A stretch of 64,000 bases of DNA from Marinilabiliaceae bacterium JC017 (lineage in GTDB: Bacteria > Bacteroidota > Bacteroidia > Bacteroidales > Marinilabiliaceae). Position 1 is the first letter of the stretch, and each line of letters starts with the position of its first letter. The notes under the pieces are model-generated. The model was not told where the DNA came from, did not search any database, and saw only the letters and a list, made by a program, of their open reading frames with translations. Positions 26,523-36,120 of this stretch are shown one piece after another. The stretch covers positions 1 through 64,000 of the forward strand of contig RHGE01000019.1 in assembly GCA_004296775.1 (NCBI GenBank), in the 5' to 3' direction. A program made the translations under genes and the position numbers.

Positions 26523-27521
26523 TTAGTCGTAAAAGGATTCCATAAAGTTGTGGAACATTCCTTTACGCATTATTATTCTAATCCAAAAGGCTTTGATAAA
26601 TCCTGTGCCATATCCAAAGAGCTGAATTGTACTGGCAAATATACTAAGTACGGCTACTTGGAAAGAGTTCATTCTTTTCCATGCATCAATAAAAACGATA
26701 AAAGGGAATAGTAGGAATAATAGAAGTAATATAGGTTGAAATAAAAGACCTCCAATTAGTAGCAAAGGATAGAAAATGGTAAATAAAGCAGGAAGTGTGT
26801 GTACGGGTTTTAGGGTTCGTTTGTGTAGTAATGATAGGTGAATGCGTGCAACGCCTGAGTTAAATACTTGCTTGAAAAAAGCATAAAAATGAGAGCGTCG
26901 CTTGTGATAAACAAATGCGTACTCTATTAGTCCCACATTTAGACCTTTTTTTATTGCACGCATGCTGAAGTCCATATCTTCGCCAAATCGCATATCAGAA
27001 AAGCCGTTTAATAGATCGAATGCTTCTTTTTTTATTCCAAGATTGTAGCTTCTTGGATAAAAACGATCCATTTTTCTTTTTCCTCCTCTAATGCCTCCTG
27101 TTGTGATTGGTGAGGTCATTGCATAGGAAATGGCTTTTTGAATGGGAGTAAAGAAAGAGTGTTCTCGGTCCGGGCCGCCATAGCAGTCCAATGGAGTTTC
27201 GTTGAGATATTCTTCAATTCGGTTTAAGTAGTTTGATGGGATAATACAATCTGAGTCAAAAAATATTAAATACTTCCCTTTTGCATGTCGGGCTCCTTCA
27301 TTCCTGGCCAGACCAGGACCCTTATTTTCCTGGAAATAGTATTTTAAATTAAGTTGATTGTCATATGGTGTAATTGCTTTTTTGCAATTATTGGTTGAGC
27401 CATCTTCTATGACAATGACCTCCATTTTGTCTTTGAGCCCTTGCATTGTTAAACTTTCAAGTAGTTCAACAATTTCTTCAGGACGATTATAAACAGGAAT
27501 AATGACAGAATATTTTACCAT
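26523..27521 (-). CDS. Family 2 glycosyltransferase, membrane associated
   Basis: A 332-residue GT-A glycosyltransferase. The N-terminal domain has VIIPVYNRPEEIVELLES, the nucleotide-sugar segment EVIVIEDGSTN and a DxD-type motif in LIFFDSDCIIP, then GPGLARNEGA. The acceptor side shows FGEDMDFSMRA. The C-terminal quarter has two hydrophobic helices (PALFTIFYPLLLIGGLLF and PILLLLFLLFPFIVFIDAW), which anchor it to the inner membrane. The substrate cannot be told. It is alone on the minus strand with its own -7 box, so it is not part of a visible polysaccharide cluster. Confidence 0.88.
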   Translation of the reverse strand: MVKYSVIIPVYNRPEEIVELLESLTMQGLKDKMEVIVIEDGSTNNCKKAITPYDNQLNLKYYFQENKGPGLARNEGARHAKGKYLIFFDSDCIIPSNYLNRIEEYLNETPLDCYGGPDREHSFFTPIQKAISYAMTSPITTGGIRGGKRKMDRFYPRSYNLGIKKEAFDLLNGFSDMRFGEDMDFSMRAIKKGLNVGLIEYAFVYHKRRSHFYAFFKQVFNSGVARIHLSLLHKRTLKPVHTLPALFTIFYPLLLIGGLLFQPILLLLFLLFPFIVFIDAWKRMNSFQVAVLSIFASTIQLFGYGTGFIKAFWIRIIMRKGMFHNFMESFYD

Positions 27522-27537
27522 AAAGAGAAATTTGAAT

Positions 27538-27545
27538 CAAAGATA
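27538..27545 (-). promoter_or_regulatory. Putative -7 box of the glycosyltransferase gene
   Basis: On the minus strand TATCTTTG matches TAnnTTTG, 17 nt upstream of the ATG at 27521. Confidence 0.45.
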
Positions 27546-27588
27546 ATAAGATTCTGCTGGCTATAAATGTTAAATAGATTTAACGTAG

Positions 27589-27622
27589 TCAAAAAATATC
27601 CCCGTGAAGTCTTTACGGGGAT
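27589..27622 (-). terminator. Terminator of the minus-strand phosphofructokinase gene
   Basis: An 8-bp stem ATCCCCGT/ACGGGGAT (27598-27605 with 27615-27622) is followed, in the minus direction, by a T run (plus-strand AAAAAATA). Confidence 0.8.
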
Positions 27623-27645
27623 GAAATTGGTTGGAGGATATGTTG

Positions 27646-28851
27646 TTAGTCGCTTGTTAAAATCATTATTGGATCCCCAAGGATGTTGGCATAAATAGGA
27701 CGGTAACGATTGGTGTCATAAAATTTAGACACATTGACACGTTTGATGCTTTCTCCTTTGCTATCTTTTTTTACTGTTTCAATTGATACATAATTGTATT
27801 TTCCATCTTTAATGCATACCATTTGTCCATAGTGGCCTTGAATGATTAGATCCAATGCCAGGTTGGCATAGGCAGTCGGTACAATGGAGTCTAAAGCATC
27901 TGGCTCGCCCGATCGAACCAGGTAACCGAGTTTTTGGTTCACGACATTTATTTCTACACCATTGTTGTATTTTGGCGATAGTAGTTTGAGTTGTTGTCCT
28001 ATTGTTTCTCCTATTCCACCCAGTTTTTTGTGTCCAAACATATCAGTAGAGTTATCTGTATAGATGATATCTCCACCATTAAAACTGGCTCCTTCAGAGA
28101 CGAGAACTACAGAATATTTGCTAGGATTATTATTGCGATCTTCTACCATTAATTCAGTCAGGTGTTCTATGTCAATTGGGTATTCAGGAATGACACATCT
28201 GTCTGCAGCACCTCCAACTGTTGGTAGAAGGGCTGAAAAACCTGCGTTTCGGCCAAAAACTTCCAGAATTAAAAAACGTTCGTGAGAACCGGCACATGTG
28301 CGCAAAGCATGTGTCAATTCAATAGTTCTAGTAACGCAGGTGCTAAAGCCAATGCAGTATTCTGTACCTGGTACGTCTCCATCCATGGTTTTGGGGATTG
28401 CTATTATTTTAATGCCTTCGTGATGCAATCGTACAGCATAACTTAAGGTATCGTCTCCGCCAATGGGAATCAGATAATCAATTCCTAAAAAATCCAGGTT
28501 TTTTATGGCTTCAGGTGTTAAGTCGTTGTATTCGTCTTTATACTTTGATTTTAAATGTTCAGGTAAGGCTTTGCAGGGTACTTTATTCGCTTTTGTGCGG
28601 CTGGAATGTAAAAAAGTTCCTCCTGTTCTCCCTATGCGATTAACGATTTGTTCATTTAATTCAATGCAATATTCCTGGTCGCCAATCGATAGATCCGGAT
28701 TGATAGAGATAACTCCTTTCCAGCCGTTTTTTATTCCAATTACTTTGTAACCTTCTTTAATGGCTCTGAGAGTGACAGCTCTTATGGCAGGATTTAAACC
28801 AGGAACGTCTCCTCCGCCAGTAAGTATACCAATTGTTTTTTGATGAGTCAT
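27646..28851 (-). CDS. 6-phosphofructokinase, PPi-type active site (short form)
   Basis: The 401-residue enzyme phosphorylates fructose 6-phosphate in glycolysis. It carries GILTGGGDVPGLN, PIGGDDTLSYA and IPKTMDGDVPGTE. In this superfamily the second Asp of GGDD and the Lys of PKT point to pyrophosphate rather than ATP as phosphoryl donor; ATP enzymes usually have GGDGS and PGT. The donor is therefore inferred, and ATP use is not excluded. Other family segments are EVFGRNAGF and VNQKLGYLVRSGEPDALD. A second, long phosphofructokinase is encoded divergently 334 nt away. Its terminator lies at 27589-27622. Confidence 0.88.
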   Translation of the reverse strand: MTHQKTIGILTGGGDVPGLNPAIRAVTLRAIKEGYKVIGIKNGWKGVISINPDLSIGDQEYCIELNEQIVNRIGRTGGTFLHSSRTKANKVPCKALPEHLKSKYKDEYNDLTPEAIKNLDFLGIDYLIPIGGDDTLSYAVRLHHEGIKIIAIPKTMDGDVPGTEYCIGFSTCVTRTIELTHALRTCAGSHERFLILEVFGRNAGFSALLPTVGGAADRCVIPEYPIDIEHLTELMVEDRNNNPSKYSVVLVSEGASFNGGDIIYTDNSTDMFGHKKLGGIGETIGQQLKLLSPKYNNGVEINVVNQKLGYLVRSGEPDALDSIVPTAYANLALDLIIQGHYGQMVCIKDGKYNYVSIETVKKDSKGESIKRVNVSKFYDTNRYRPIYANILGDPIMILTSD

Positions 28852-29185
28852 AGTGGTATGTTTTAGTTAAGATTAAAAGTGATGATATGTCTTTTTGTTT
28901 TATGTCAAAAGAATTAGGATGTTATCAAATTTAGTAATTTTTTGAAAATGAAAAATAACCAAGGGAAGCTTTGTTTGGAGGAAGTGAAAAGTTAAATAGA
29001 TATAAGATGATTTAATTCTTATAATGAATTAATGAGGTTTTATTAGTAATTGTAAATTCTAAGGGGGAATTTTTTTTAGTTTGAAAAAATATCTGCAAAT
29101 TTGCATATCCTTTTTGTAGGTTCAAACAAAACAAAGAGAAAGCCTTTTCTAAGTTTGAAATTAAAATATCAAATAATTGACAACA
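28852..29185. other. Divergent promoter region between two phosphofructokinase genes
   Basis: On the minus strand a CAAATTTA sequence (28926-28933) reads as TAAATTTG, a -7 box 75 nt upstream of the short phosphofructokinase. Near the long form there is a perfect 12-bp palindrome TGCAAATTTGCA at 29094-29105. It lies inside a wider GTTTGAA...TTCAAAC inverted pair and could be an operator. No gene is seen. Confidence 0.45.
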
Positions 29186-30832
29186 ATGATTAAGAGTCCA
29201 CTACAAATTGCCAGAGAGAGCTATGTTCCTAAATTGCCTAAGTCGCTAAAGGGAGCTGTACGAATGGTAGAAGGCAAAAATACAGAGTCTGTTGCAGATC
29301 AGGCTGAGATTAAAGAAATGTTTCCCAATACCTATGGGATGCCAATACTTACACTTGAAGCTGGTGAAGAAAAGTCTACTTCTAGCGTTAACGTAGGAGT
29401 GATTCTTTCCGGCGGACAAGCTCCTGGGGGGCATAATGTTATTTCCGGATTGTATGATGGATTAAAAAAAATCAATCCAGAAAACAAATTGATAGGTTTT
29501 CTTGGAGGACCTAGTGGTTTGGTTGAAAAGCAGTATGTTGAGCTAACTAGTGGTTTAATTGATAATTATCGAAACACAGGTGGTTTTGATATCATCGGTT
29601 CCGGGCGTACTAAACTCGAAGAGGTTGAACAGTTCGATAAAGCAATTGAGAATTGTAAGGAATTGGGTGTTACTGCTATAGTTATTATTGGCGGAGATGA
29701 CTCCAATACCAATGCTTGTGTGTTGGCTGAGTATTTTTATCAAAAAGGCGCAGGGATTCAAGTGATTGGGGTACCAAAAACTATTGATGGTGACTTGAAG
29801 AACGAAATGATTGAAACATCGTTTGGTTTTGATACTGCTTGTAAAGTATATAGTGAGTTGATTGGTAATATTCAGAGAGACGCCAATTCAGCTAAAAAAT
29901 ATTGGCACTTCATTAAGCTTATGGGGCGTTCTGCTTCTCATATTGGTCTTGAGTGTGCGTTACAGACACAACCAAATGTTACCATTATCTCTGAAGAGGT
30001 GGAAGCTAAGCAACAAACTTTGGATGATGTTGTAAGTTATATTGCAGGTATTGTTGTAAAGAGAGCTCAGAACGGGGATAACTTTGGAACTGTTCTTATT
30101 CCTGAAGGATTGGTTGAGTTTATTCCGGCAATGAAAAAACTTATTTCGGAATTAAATGAAATGTTGGCTCACCATGAAGAAGAGATCAATAAGTTTGATA
30201 GTAATAAGGAGAAGCGAGAATTTGTTGCCACAAAACTTTCAGCAGAGTTAGCTGAAGTGTTTAAATCGTTACCTAATTCATTTGCTAATCAGTTAATGCT
30301 TGATCGTGATCCACATGGTAACGTACAAGTATCATTAATTGAGACTGAAAAACTGCTTATTGACATGGTGAAAGCCAAAGTCAAGAAAATGAAAAAAGCA
30401 GGTGAATTTAAAGGTAAATTTAAAGGACAGCCTCATTTCTTTGGATATGAAGGACGTTGTGCTTCTCCTGGTAACTTTGATTCGGACTATTGCTATTCTT
30501 TAGGTTATACTGCTTCTGTTTTAATTAGAGACGGTAAAACCGGATATATGGCTTCTGTTCGTAATCTGACTGCACCTGCAGAAGAGTGGATTGCTGGTGG
30601 AGTACCTGTGACTATGATGATGAATATGGAACGTCGTCATGGAAAAATGAAACCGGTGATTCAAAAAGCACTGGTTAAATTGGATGGAAAACCATTTAAG
30701 AAATTTGCAGAAATGCGTGAGGAATGGGCATTGAATACTCAATATGTATATCCTGGACCAATACAGTATTTCGGACCAGCAGAAGTGTGTGATAATACCA
30801 CTAAAACATTATTGCTGGAGCAAACTAAATAA
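29186..30832 (+). CDS. Pyrophosphate--fructose 6-phosphate 1-phosphotransferase (long form)
   Basis: A 548-residue PPi-dependent phosphofructokinase of the long clade typical of plants, spirochaetes and Bacteroidetes. It catalyses the reversible PPi-linked step of glycolysis. Diagnostic residues are [25 protein letters not shown] with the second Asp, [11 protein letters not shown] with the Lys, and the substrate segments [13 protein letters not shown] and [16 protein letters not shown]. The ATG at 29186 is used; a TTG three codons upstream is an alternative. It ends in a strong terminator. Confidence 0.95.
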   Translation: MIKSPLQIARESYVPKLPKSLKGAVRMVEGKNTESVADQAEIKEMFPNTYGMPILTLEAGEEKSTSSVNVGVILSGGQAPGGHNVISGLYDGLKKINPENKLIGFLGGPSGLVEKQYVELTSGLIDNYRNTGGFDIIGSGRTKLEEVEQFDKAIENCKELGVTAIVIIGGDDSNTNACVLAEYFYQKGAGIQVIGVPKTIDGDLKNEMIETSFGFDTACKVYSELIGNIQRDANSAKKYWHFIKLMGRSASHIGLECALQTQPNVTIISEEVEAKQQTLDDVVSYIAGIVVKRAQNGDNFGTVLIPEGLVEFIPAMKKLISELNEMLAHHEEEINKFDSNKEKREFVATKLSAELAEVFKSLPNSFANQLMLDRDPHGNVQVSLIETEKLLIDMVKAKVKKMKKAGEFKGKFKGQPHFFGYEGRCASPGNFDSDYCYSLGYTASVLIRDGKTGYMASVRNLTAPAEEWIAGGVPVTMMMNMERRHGKMKPVIQKALVKLDGKPFKKFAEMREEWALNTQYVYPGPIQYFGPAEVCDNTTKTLLLEQTK

Positions 30833-30850
30833 AACTATTGCCATTTTAGG

Positions 30851-30881
30851 CCCGTTTCCCTTGTGGAAACGGGTTTTTTTT
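30851..30881 (+). terminator. Rho-independent terminator of the long phosphofructokinase gene
   Basis: A perfect 9-bp stem CCCGTTTCC/GGAAACGGG (30851-30859 with 30865-30873) and 5-nt loop precede eight T. Confidence 0.92.
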
Positions 30882-30934
30882 GTCTTTTATTTTATTTCTA
30901 TATTTGGGTATTCAATTTCTTATTACGCGGAATT

Positions 30935-31333
30935 ATGTCGAAAATTGTTACTTTGTCGGAGGCAGCGTCTATTGCGTTGCATAGTATGGTGTTAATTGCT
31001 CGGTCGGAAGAGAAGCTTAATGTTGGGAAGATTTCTGAATTTATAGGTAGTTCACGCCATCATGTCGCAAAAGTAATGCAACGTTTGGCGAAAGATAATT
31101 TTGTCGCTTCAAACCGAGGACCTAGCGGGGGGTTTGTATTAAAGCAGGAGCCGCAGGAGATTTCTTTATTGGATATTTATGAAGCCATTGAAGGGAAAAT
31201 TGCCATTCAGAATTGTCCGGGTGATAAGCTTACTTGTCCTTTTGGAACTTGCCTACTCGGTGATTTGTCTCATAAAATGACGAAAGAGTTTCGCGAATAC
31301 ATGCAATCCCATACCCTTGCTCAATACCTTTAA
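30935..31333 (+). CDS. Rrf2 family transcriptional regulator
   Basis: A 132-residue winged-helix protein. The N-terminal part MSKIVTLSEAASIALHSM and KISEFIGSSRHHVAKVMQRL form the helix-turn-helix, and NRGPSGGFVL is the wing typical of Rrf2 proteins (IscR, NsrR). Three cysteines near residue 95-110 (NCPGDKLTCPFGTC) match the expected Fe-S cluster ligands, so it may sense iron-sulfur status, nitric oxide or redox. The ATG at 30935 gives the family start; upstream codons overlap the preceding terminator. Its targets are not evident from neighbours. Confidence 0.9.
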   Translation: MSKIVTLSEAASIALHSMVLIARSEEKLNVGKISEFIGSSRHHVAKVMQRLAKDNFVASNRGPSGGFVLKQEPQEISLLDIYEAIEGKIAIQNCPGDKLTCPFGTCLLGDLSHKMTKEFREYMQSHTLAQYL

Positions 31334-31373
31334 TGTTAACTCTGATCTTGTGTTGTTAAGTGAAATGGGTATA

Positions 31374-32678
31374 TCAAATTGATTTTACCCATTTATTATT
31401 CAGTTTTAGTAGGACTCCTTTATGCATGAGTTCTTTTTTTAGGGAGAACATAGATTGAGCGGAGCAATAAAGTGGGGTGGAGATTTCTTTCAATATCTCC
31501 TTGTCGTAGTATATGACTTCAAGTTCCTGGTGGGTTAGCATTTGATTGATGTTGATAAATAGAATGTTTTTGAGATGGATGCTTTGAATATCCAGGTACT
31601 TTAGCTTGTGAAATATTAGATGATGGGGAGTGATTAATGCCCAGATAGCTTTAGTATATACTTGTGTTGCTAAAATTAGTGATAGGGCTGAAATGAAAAC
31701 GGGTAATGATAGTGGGTATGTTTTGATTGAAAATAAAATTACAGGAACAAATAAGAAAATTAGTGCCAGAGGGTTAAAGAGGGAACTGATAATAGAGAAA
31801 GTAATATTTGTTTTAATTTTTGAAATAGACGATTCAACTTTTTGTTGTGAGTATTGGTTGGAGGGGCGTTGAGCCGGATCCATTTTATAACCTCTGTTTA
31901 TTTTATTGGCAGGATCTTGATTTAAAAGCAGGCATAGTTCATTATACAACTCCGGCAGAGCTATTCTAAACTCCTCAGGAGCTTCAAAAAAATGTTCTAC
32001 GGCTACCGAAAAGAATTCTCTCATATTGGTGCCGCCGTATTCTCTTAAGAAACTCGGTTGTTTATGTTTTAAACGAATATATTCTTGAAAAGCCTTATTC
32101 TGGAAATGTTCCATGAGTCGTCTCAAGTAGTATTTTCTTCCTTGGGATAGAAAAAGGGCTAAATCCAATGCATGGGCCAATTCGTGCAGACCCAGGTTTA
32201 ATTTGTCGTTTGGATAGGCATAACCTTCTTGGAAATATTTCCATGACAAAACGATAAGTCCGTTGTTGTTGACTTCTCCTTTATGGTAGGCATTTGTCAT
32301 TTTATTATAATAGGCATCCTTGAAGATAGCAATGGTTTTGAAGGGGCCAAAATTGACTTTGGGAATCCCAAAGGTCAGCTGAATAGCCGAAGCAGAAATG
32401 AGTGTTTTCATTTCTGTAGTAATGGTTGTGTGATCTGGTGAAATCCATTTAATCTGTTTCTTAAAGCGGAGACACCGATAAATAAATTCCTTCTGATGGG
32501 ATGGCGATAATTGGTTGAAATAGTTAAAGCTGTTGGTTAAGATGGTCTTAGCTTTTTTCCATTCAATTGGTTTTATATAAACATTAGGAATTTCACTGTC
32601 CTTTTTCTTAAACAGGTTTTTATAAATTACATAACCAAATAGCGACAAGGGAAGCAACAAGATCCAGGTAAAAGGCAT
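31374..32678 (-). CDS. MtfA-like (M90) zinc metallopeptidase with membrane segments
   Basis: A 434-residue protein with an N-terminal membrane anchor (residues about 4-22) and an MtfA/M90-like peptidase domain at about 35-260. The zinc motif is HELAH (H165, E166, H169) in LGLHELAHALDL, with a probable third ligand Glu at about 221 in NMREFFSVAVEHFF. Unlike E. coli MtfA (about 265 residues) it continues with two hydrophobic helices (about 294-317 and 322-345) and a further 90-residue domain of unknown type. It is placed 3 nt after rsmE and so is co-transcribed with it. The substrate is unknown. Confidence 0.82.
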   Translation of the reverse strand: MPFTWILLLPLSLFGYVIYKNLFKKKDSEIPNVYIKPIEWKKAKTILTNSFNYFNQLSPSHQKEFIYRCLRFKKQIKWISPDHTTITTEMKTLISASAIQLTFGIPKVNFGPFKTIAIFKDAYYNKMTNAYHKGEVNNNGLIVLSWKYFQEGYAYPNDKLNLGLHELAHALDLALFLSQGRKYYLRRLMEHFQNKAFQEYIRLKHKQPSFLREYGGTNMREFFSVAVEHFFEAPEEFRIALPELYNELCLLLNQDPANKINRGYKMDPAQRPSNQYSQQKVESSISKIKTNITFSIISSLFNPLALIFLFVPVILFSIKTYPLSLPVFISALSLILATQVYTKAIWALITPHHLIFHKLKYLDIQSIHLKNILFININQMLTHQELEVIYYDKEILKEISTPLYCSAQSMFSLKKELMHKGVLLKLNNKWVKSI

Positions 32679-32681
32679 TAA

Positions 32682-33374
32682 TTATTCGTTAAGAAGGTTA
32701 ATAATATGACAAGCCACAATGCCTGCTGTTTCTGTTCTTAGTCTGCTATTTCCAAGTGAAATGGGAGATAATCCCTTGCTTTGGGCTAACTCAACTTCTG
32801 CTTTTGAGAAGTCTCCTTCCGGACCAATCAATATGGTGGCTGATTGGTTTGATTGATAAAGGTCTTTCAGATGTGTTTTGGTTCCCGGGTAGCAGTGCGC
32901 AATAAAACCATTTGAAATAGGTTGGGTTATAAATTGCTTAAAAGGGGTTAGCTCATGGATAATTGGTTTGTAGGGGTGGAGTGATTGTTTGGTCGCGGCA
33001 ATTAGTACTTTTTCCATTCTGTCTAAACGTAATTTAGAGCGTTCGGAATGATCACAAAGAAGGGGTGTAATGGTTTCGATGCCAATTTCTGTTACTTTTT
33101 CTAAAAACCATTCAAATCGATCGATATTTTTTGTTGGAGCAATTGCGATGTGAATATTAAAATTTCTTTTATCGAAAGATTTTGTTTCTATTACTTCCAA
33201 TCCGCATCTCTTGGGATGGGGCTCAATAATGCGGCATGTGTAAAAGTGCCCTTGTCCATTGGCAACCGTAATAATATCGTCCTTTTTATGTCTTAATACA
33301 CTGATGCAATGTCGGCTTTCGTTTTCGGATAAGTTACCCGAAGCTTCAAATGTGGGATCAAAAAATAATTCCAT
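32682..33374 (-). CDS. rsmE: 16S rRNA m3U1498 methyltransferase
   Basis: RsmE methylates N3 of U1498 in 16S rRNA using S-adenosylmethionine. The 230-residue protein has the N-terminal PUA-like part (SENESRHCISVLRHKKDD) and a SPOUT trefoil-knot domain with ILIGPEGDFSKAEVE and ISLGNSRLRTETAGIVA, the SAM-binding signature of the family. A -7 box TATATTTG lies on the minus strand just upstream, at 33391-33398. Confidence 0.95.
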   Translation of the reverse strand: MELFFDPTFEASGNLSENESRHCISVLRHKKDDIITVANGQGHFYTCRIIEPHPKRCGLEVIETKSFDKRNFNIHIAIAPTKNIDRFEWFLEKVTEIGIETITPLLCDHSERSKLRLDRMEKVLIAATKQSLHPYKPIIHELTPFKQFITQPISNGFIAHCYPGTKTHLKDLYQSNQSATILIGPEGDFSKAEVELAQSKGLSPISLGNSRLRTETAGIVACHIINLLNE

Positions 33375-33390
33375 TTAAGTCAATTTTTTG

Positions 33391-33398
33391 CAAATATA
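33391..33398 (-). promoter_or_regulatory. Putative -7 box of rsmE
   Basis: TATATTTG on the minus strand, 17 nt upstream of the rsmE ATG, fits TAnnTTTG. Confidence 0.45.
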
Positions 33399-33578
33399 AA
33401 AAATCAATACACCTTCAGCGTAAAATGCGTTCAGGAAGGGATAAAAAGGAGTATTTTCTCTGGCAGGATATATGATCAAGGTCTCATAGGTAGAAGAGGA
33501 ATGGAAAGGCGTTAAATGATGTGGAGCTGCAAATTTGGTTGTGCTTCTACAGCGGGTTGTTTGTAATGGTGAGAAGGA

Positions 33579-33692
33579 GTGTTTTGTCAGTAATATTCGT
33601 GTGTTTTTTGCAGAAAATTACTTTTCTGGTTGTTTAAAGTCTTGATGCTTGAGACTCAAATCTAAGTACTTTTCTGGCTTGTCCAGGTTAGG
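33579..33692 (-). repeat. Dispersed 110-114-bp repeat, copy 1 (forms the 3' end of the sensor kinase gene)
   Basis: Read on the minus strand it begins CCTAACCTGGACAAGCCAG and ends near AAAACACT. It contains the last codons and stop of the kinase and then 39 nt of downstream DNA. Copies 2 (36121-36230) and 3 (40424-40534) align along the whole length; the first 27 nt are identical between copies 1 and 3. Confidence 0.8.
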
Positions 33693-35912
33693 GATATCAA
33701 ATGAAAATACGGCGCCTTTTTGAGGTTCGGATTCAACCCTGATTTCTCCTCCTAAAAGCTTTACAAGACTTTTAGTGATGGAAAGCCCCAGGCCTGTGCC
33801 TCCAAATTTTTTAATAGATATTTCATCTAGTTGTCTGAAGCGCTCGAAGATGATTTTTTGTTGTTCTGGTCGAATACCCGGACCGGTGTCTTTTACTGAG
33901 AATCTAATTAGATCGCCTGGGATAATTGCATATTTTAATTCAACGAATCCCTCATCGGTAAATTTGATTGCATTGGTGAGCAGATTCAATAAAATTTGTT
34001 GTAGACGGTAGGGGTCTGAGAAAATAAATAACTTTTTATGAGCTGGTGGCGCGATGATTGTGAATCTGATATCCTTGTTGAGATTAGTAATAAGTGTTTG
34101 GCAAATGTGGTTTGTGTTGTCAAGAAGCATGTGTAGATTAAACTTCTCATTGCGAATTTTAAGCTCTCCTGATTCTATCTTTGAGATGTCAATAATGTCA
34201 TTGATCAAATTCAATAAGTTTTCACCGCTATTACGGATTAAATCCAAATAGTGTGCTGTTTCCGCATCAGACAAGTCACCAGCGAGCAATATGTCGGTGA
34301 AGCCTAGTATGGCGTTCATCGGTGTCCTGATTTCATGGGACATATTGGCCAGGAAAGAAGATTTTAGGCGGTCACTTTGTTCAGCTTTATTTTTTGCTAT
34401 TCGTAATTGTTGTTCGAATTCTTTTTGGGCGGAAATATCCATCATAACACCGGTTAGTCGCATGGGGATTTGATCTTTGCTCTCGGTGATTTTTCCATGA
34501 ATGGCAAACCAGGCCAGGTTACCTTCTTTTTTAATCATTCGTGTTTCGCACTGGAAAACCGGTGTTTTCCCTGTTTGATGTAATTGGAATGCTTCTTTTA
34601 ATTGATCGATGTCGTCACTAAAAACTAATGTTGTCCAATTATCGGTTGTAAGATTTAGGTCGTGGGTATTTTGATACCCCAATAGCTGGGCAAACTGATC
34701 ATTGAAATAAATCGTATTGGTTTTAAAATGTATATCCCAAAGTCCTTCACCTGCACCCTCCATCGCTAGTTCAAGGCGCTTTTCACTTTCCAGAAGTTCC
34801 AATTCGATGCGTTTGCGTTTAATAATATTAGAAACGAGCAGGATGTTTATAACCAATAGAATGATGGCAACGGATAGGAAAATAATCAATTGTAATTTGT
34901 ATTCTTCCAGCCAATGGATGGGCCTGTATAACACGATGGCATCCGGCGGTAGCGTGCGTTCATTAATTTTAAAGGCTCTCAGTTTATTGAAGTCAAATAA
35001 CCAGTAATGGGGAACGGTTTGTTGAGTGGACTGGTTTAAAGATCTGTCCATTAGTTTGTCATCCATCATGCGGGCAGCTAAGTTTCCCTGGTCGTACCCT
35101 TTGATGATGCGGCCTCCAATAATTAAGTCATCCAATAGAAAATCCCAGTTGCTGTATATGGGAATAGTCGTGTTTTTAAGGAATTGATGAGCTGTGGAAA
35201 TCATTTCATCCGGAATACCATAGCGGGAAGAGTATAAACTGAGCAGATAGATGGCTGTTTCAGTTGCAGGATACTCGCTCAATGTCTGATTAATGTGCTC
35301 AATAGAGTCTGAGTTGAAATAGATGGAATGGGCTTGGGGAAAGACTTTTTTAATGGCCTTTTGATATTGGTTGGTGAAGATGTGACCCGAAAGTGTGTTG
35401 TCTGAAATAACAATTAGATTTTTTAATTGAGGATTGATGTTCTTTGCAAGTTTAATGGTTGATGCGATATCAATTTTTTCCTCTATTCCGTTAATGTTTA
35501 ATGTGTCAATTCTAGTATTAAAATTGTCAATGAGATTTATCCCACAATAAATAACAGGAATGTCTCCCCAAATTTCTATTCCATATTTCAGGTAAAACTC
35601 CAATGCGTGATTGTCACTGCAAATAATTCCATCAATGGTACTATTCTGGTATTTATTTTTATAAAGTTGATGTAAATGCTCGAAATGTGCATTGGAGGCA
35701 AAGCGTTTTGCATCCATGAATTCGATGTACAGCTGCATTGACTCGTCGCCCTTATAATAATCTTGTACTGCCTTGGTGATGTCGGAAGACCATATAAATC
35801 CAGGGTGATAGGAGTTGAGGAGGATGATTTCTTTTGATCTTTCCAAATTCTCGGTTTGTCCTTTAAAGCAGGATCCGGCAAGTAAAAGAAAAATCAATAG
35901 ATACTTCTGCAT
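33618..35912 (-). CDS. Sensor histidine kinase with periplasmic substrate-binding domain
   Basis: A 764-residue membrane sensor. The N-terminus has a lipoprotein-like signal (LLLAGSCFKG). Residues about 25-320 resemble the ABC-transporter substrate-binding family PF04392 (IILLNSYHPGFIWSSD, DGIICSDNHALEF), a ligand-sensing part. A transmembrane helix follows at about 340-360, then a PAS domain (about 375-495), the HisKA dimerisation helix NMSHEIRTP with H526, and HATPase motifs (DPYRLQQILLNLLTNAIKF, DTGPGIRPEQQ, GGTGLGLSITKSL). It has no receiver domain, and no response regulator is adjacent. The final 25 residues, PNLDKPEKY..., are encoded by a dispersed repeat. Confidence 0.9.
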   Translation of the reverse strand: MQKYLLIFLLLAGSCFKGQTENLERSKEIILLNSYHPGFIWSSDITKAVQDYYKGDESMQLYIEFMDAKRFASNAHFEHLHQLYKNKYQNSTIDGIICSDNHALEFYLKYGIEIWGDIPVIYCGINLIDNFNTRIDTLNINGIEEKIDIASTIKLAKNINPQLKNLIVISDNTLSGHIFTNQYQKAIKKVFPQAHSIYFNSDSIEHINQTLSEYPATETAIYLLSLYSSRYGIPDEMISTAHQFLKNTTIPIYSNWDFLLDDLIIGGRIIKGYDQGNLAARMMDDKLMDRSLNQSTQQTVPHYWLFDFNKLRAFKINERTLPPDAIVLYRPIHWLEEYKLQLIIFLSVAIILLVINILLVSNIIKRKRIELELLESEKRLELAMEGAGEGLWDIHFKTNTIYFNDQFAQLLGYQNTHDLNLTTDNWTTLVFSDDIDQLKEAFQLHQTGKTPVFQCETRMIKKEGNLAWFAIHGKITESKDQIPMRLTGVMMDISAQKEFEQQLRIAKNKAEQSDRLKSSFLANMSHEIRTPMNAILGFTDILLAGDLSDAETAHYLDLIRNSGENLLNLINDIIDISKIESGELKIRNEKFNLHMLLDNTNHICQTLITNLNKDIRFTIIAPPAHKKLFIFSDPYRLQQILLNLLTNAIKFTDEGFVELKYAIIPGDLIRFSVKDTGPGIRPEQQKIIFERFRQLDEISIKKFGGTGLGLSITKSLVKLLGGEIRVESEPQKGAVFSFDIPNLDKPEKYLDLSLKHQDFKQPEK

Positions 35913-36120
35913 TTGTAAGGAGTTTTTAGGATTGTATCAATTAGGCTGTCAACTAAATTAATAAAAAAATGCAATAACTCTGTTTTACGACATGGAACAT
36001 CCCTTCGGCCCTGATGGATTAGAGGTCATGATTTTGGGAAATTAGGTTTTGGGATATAGGTTTTTTTCAAATTGTCAGTTTTTTGCTGTCGGTTAAAAAT
36101 AACCCGCCCTTAACAGAATC

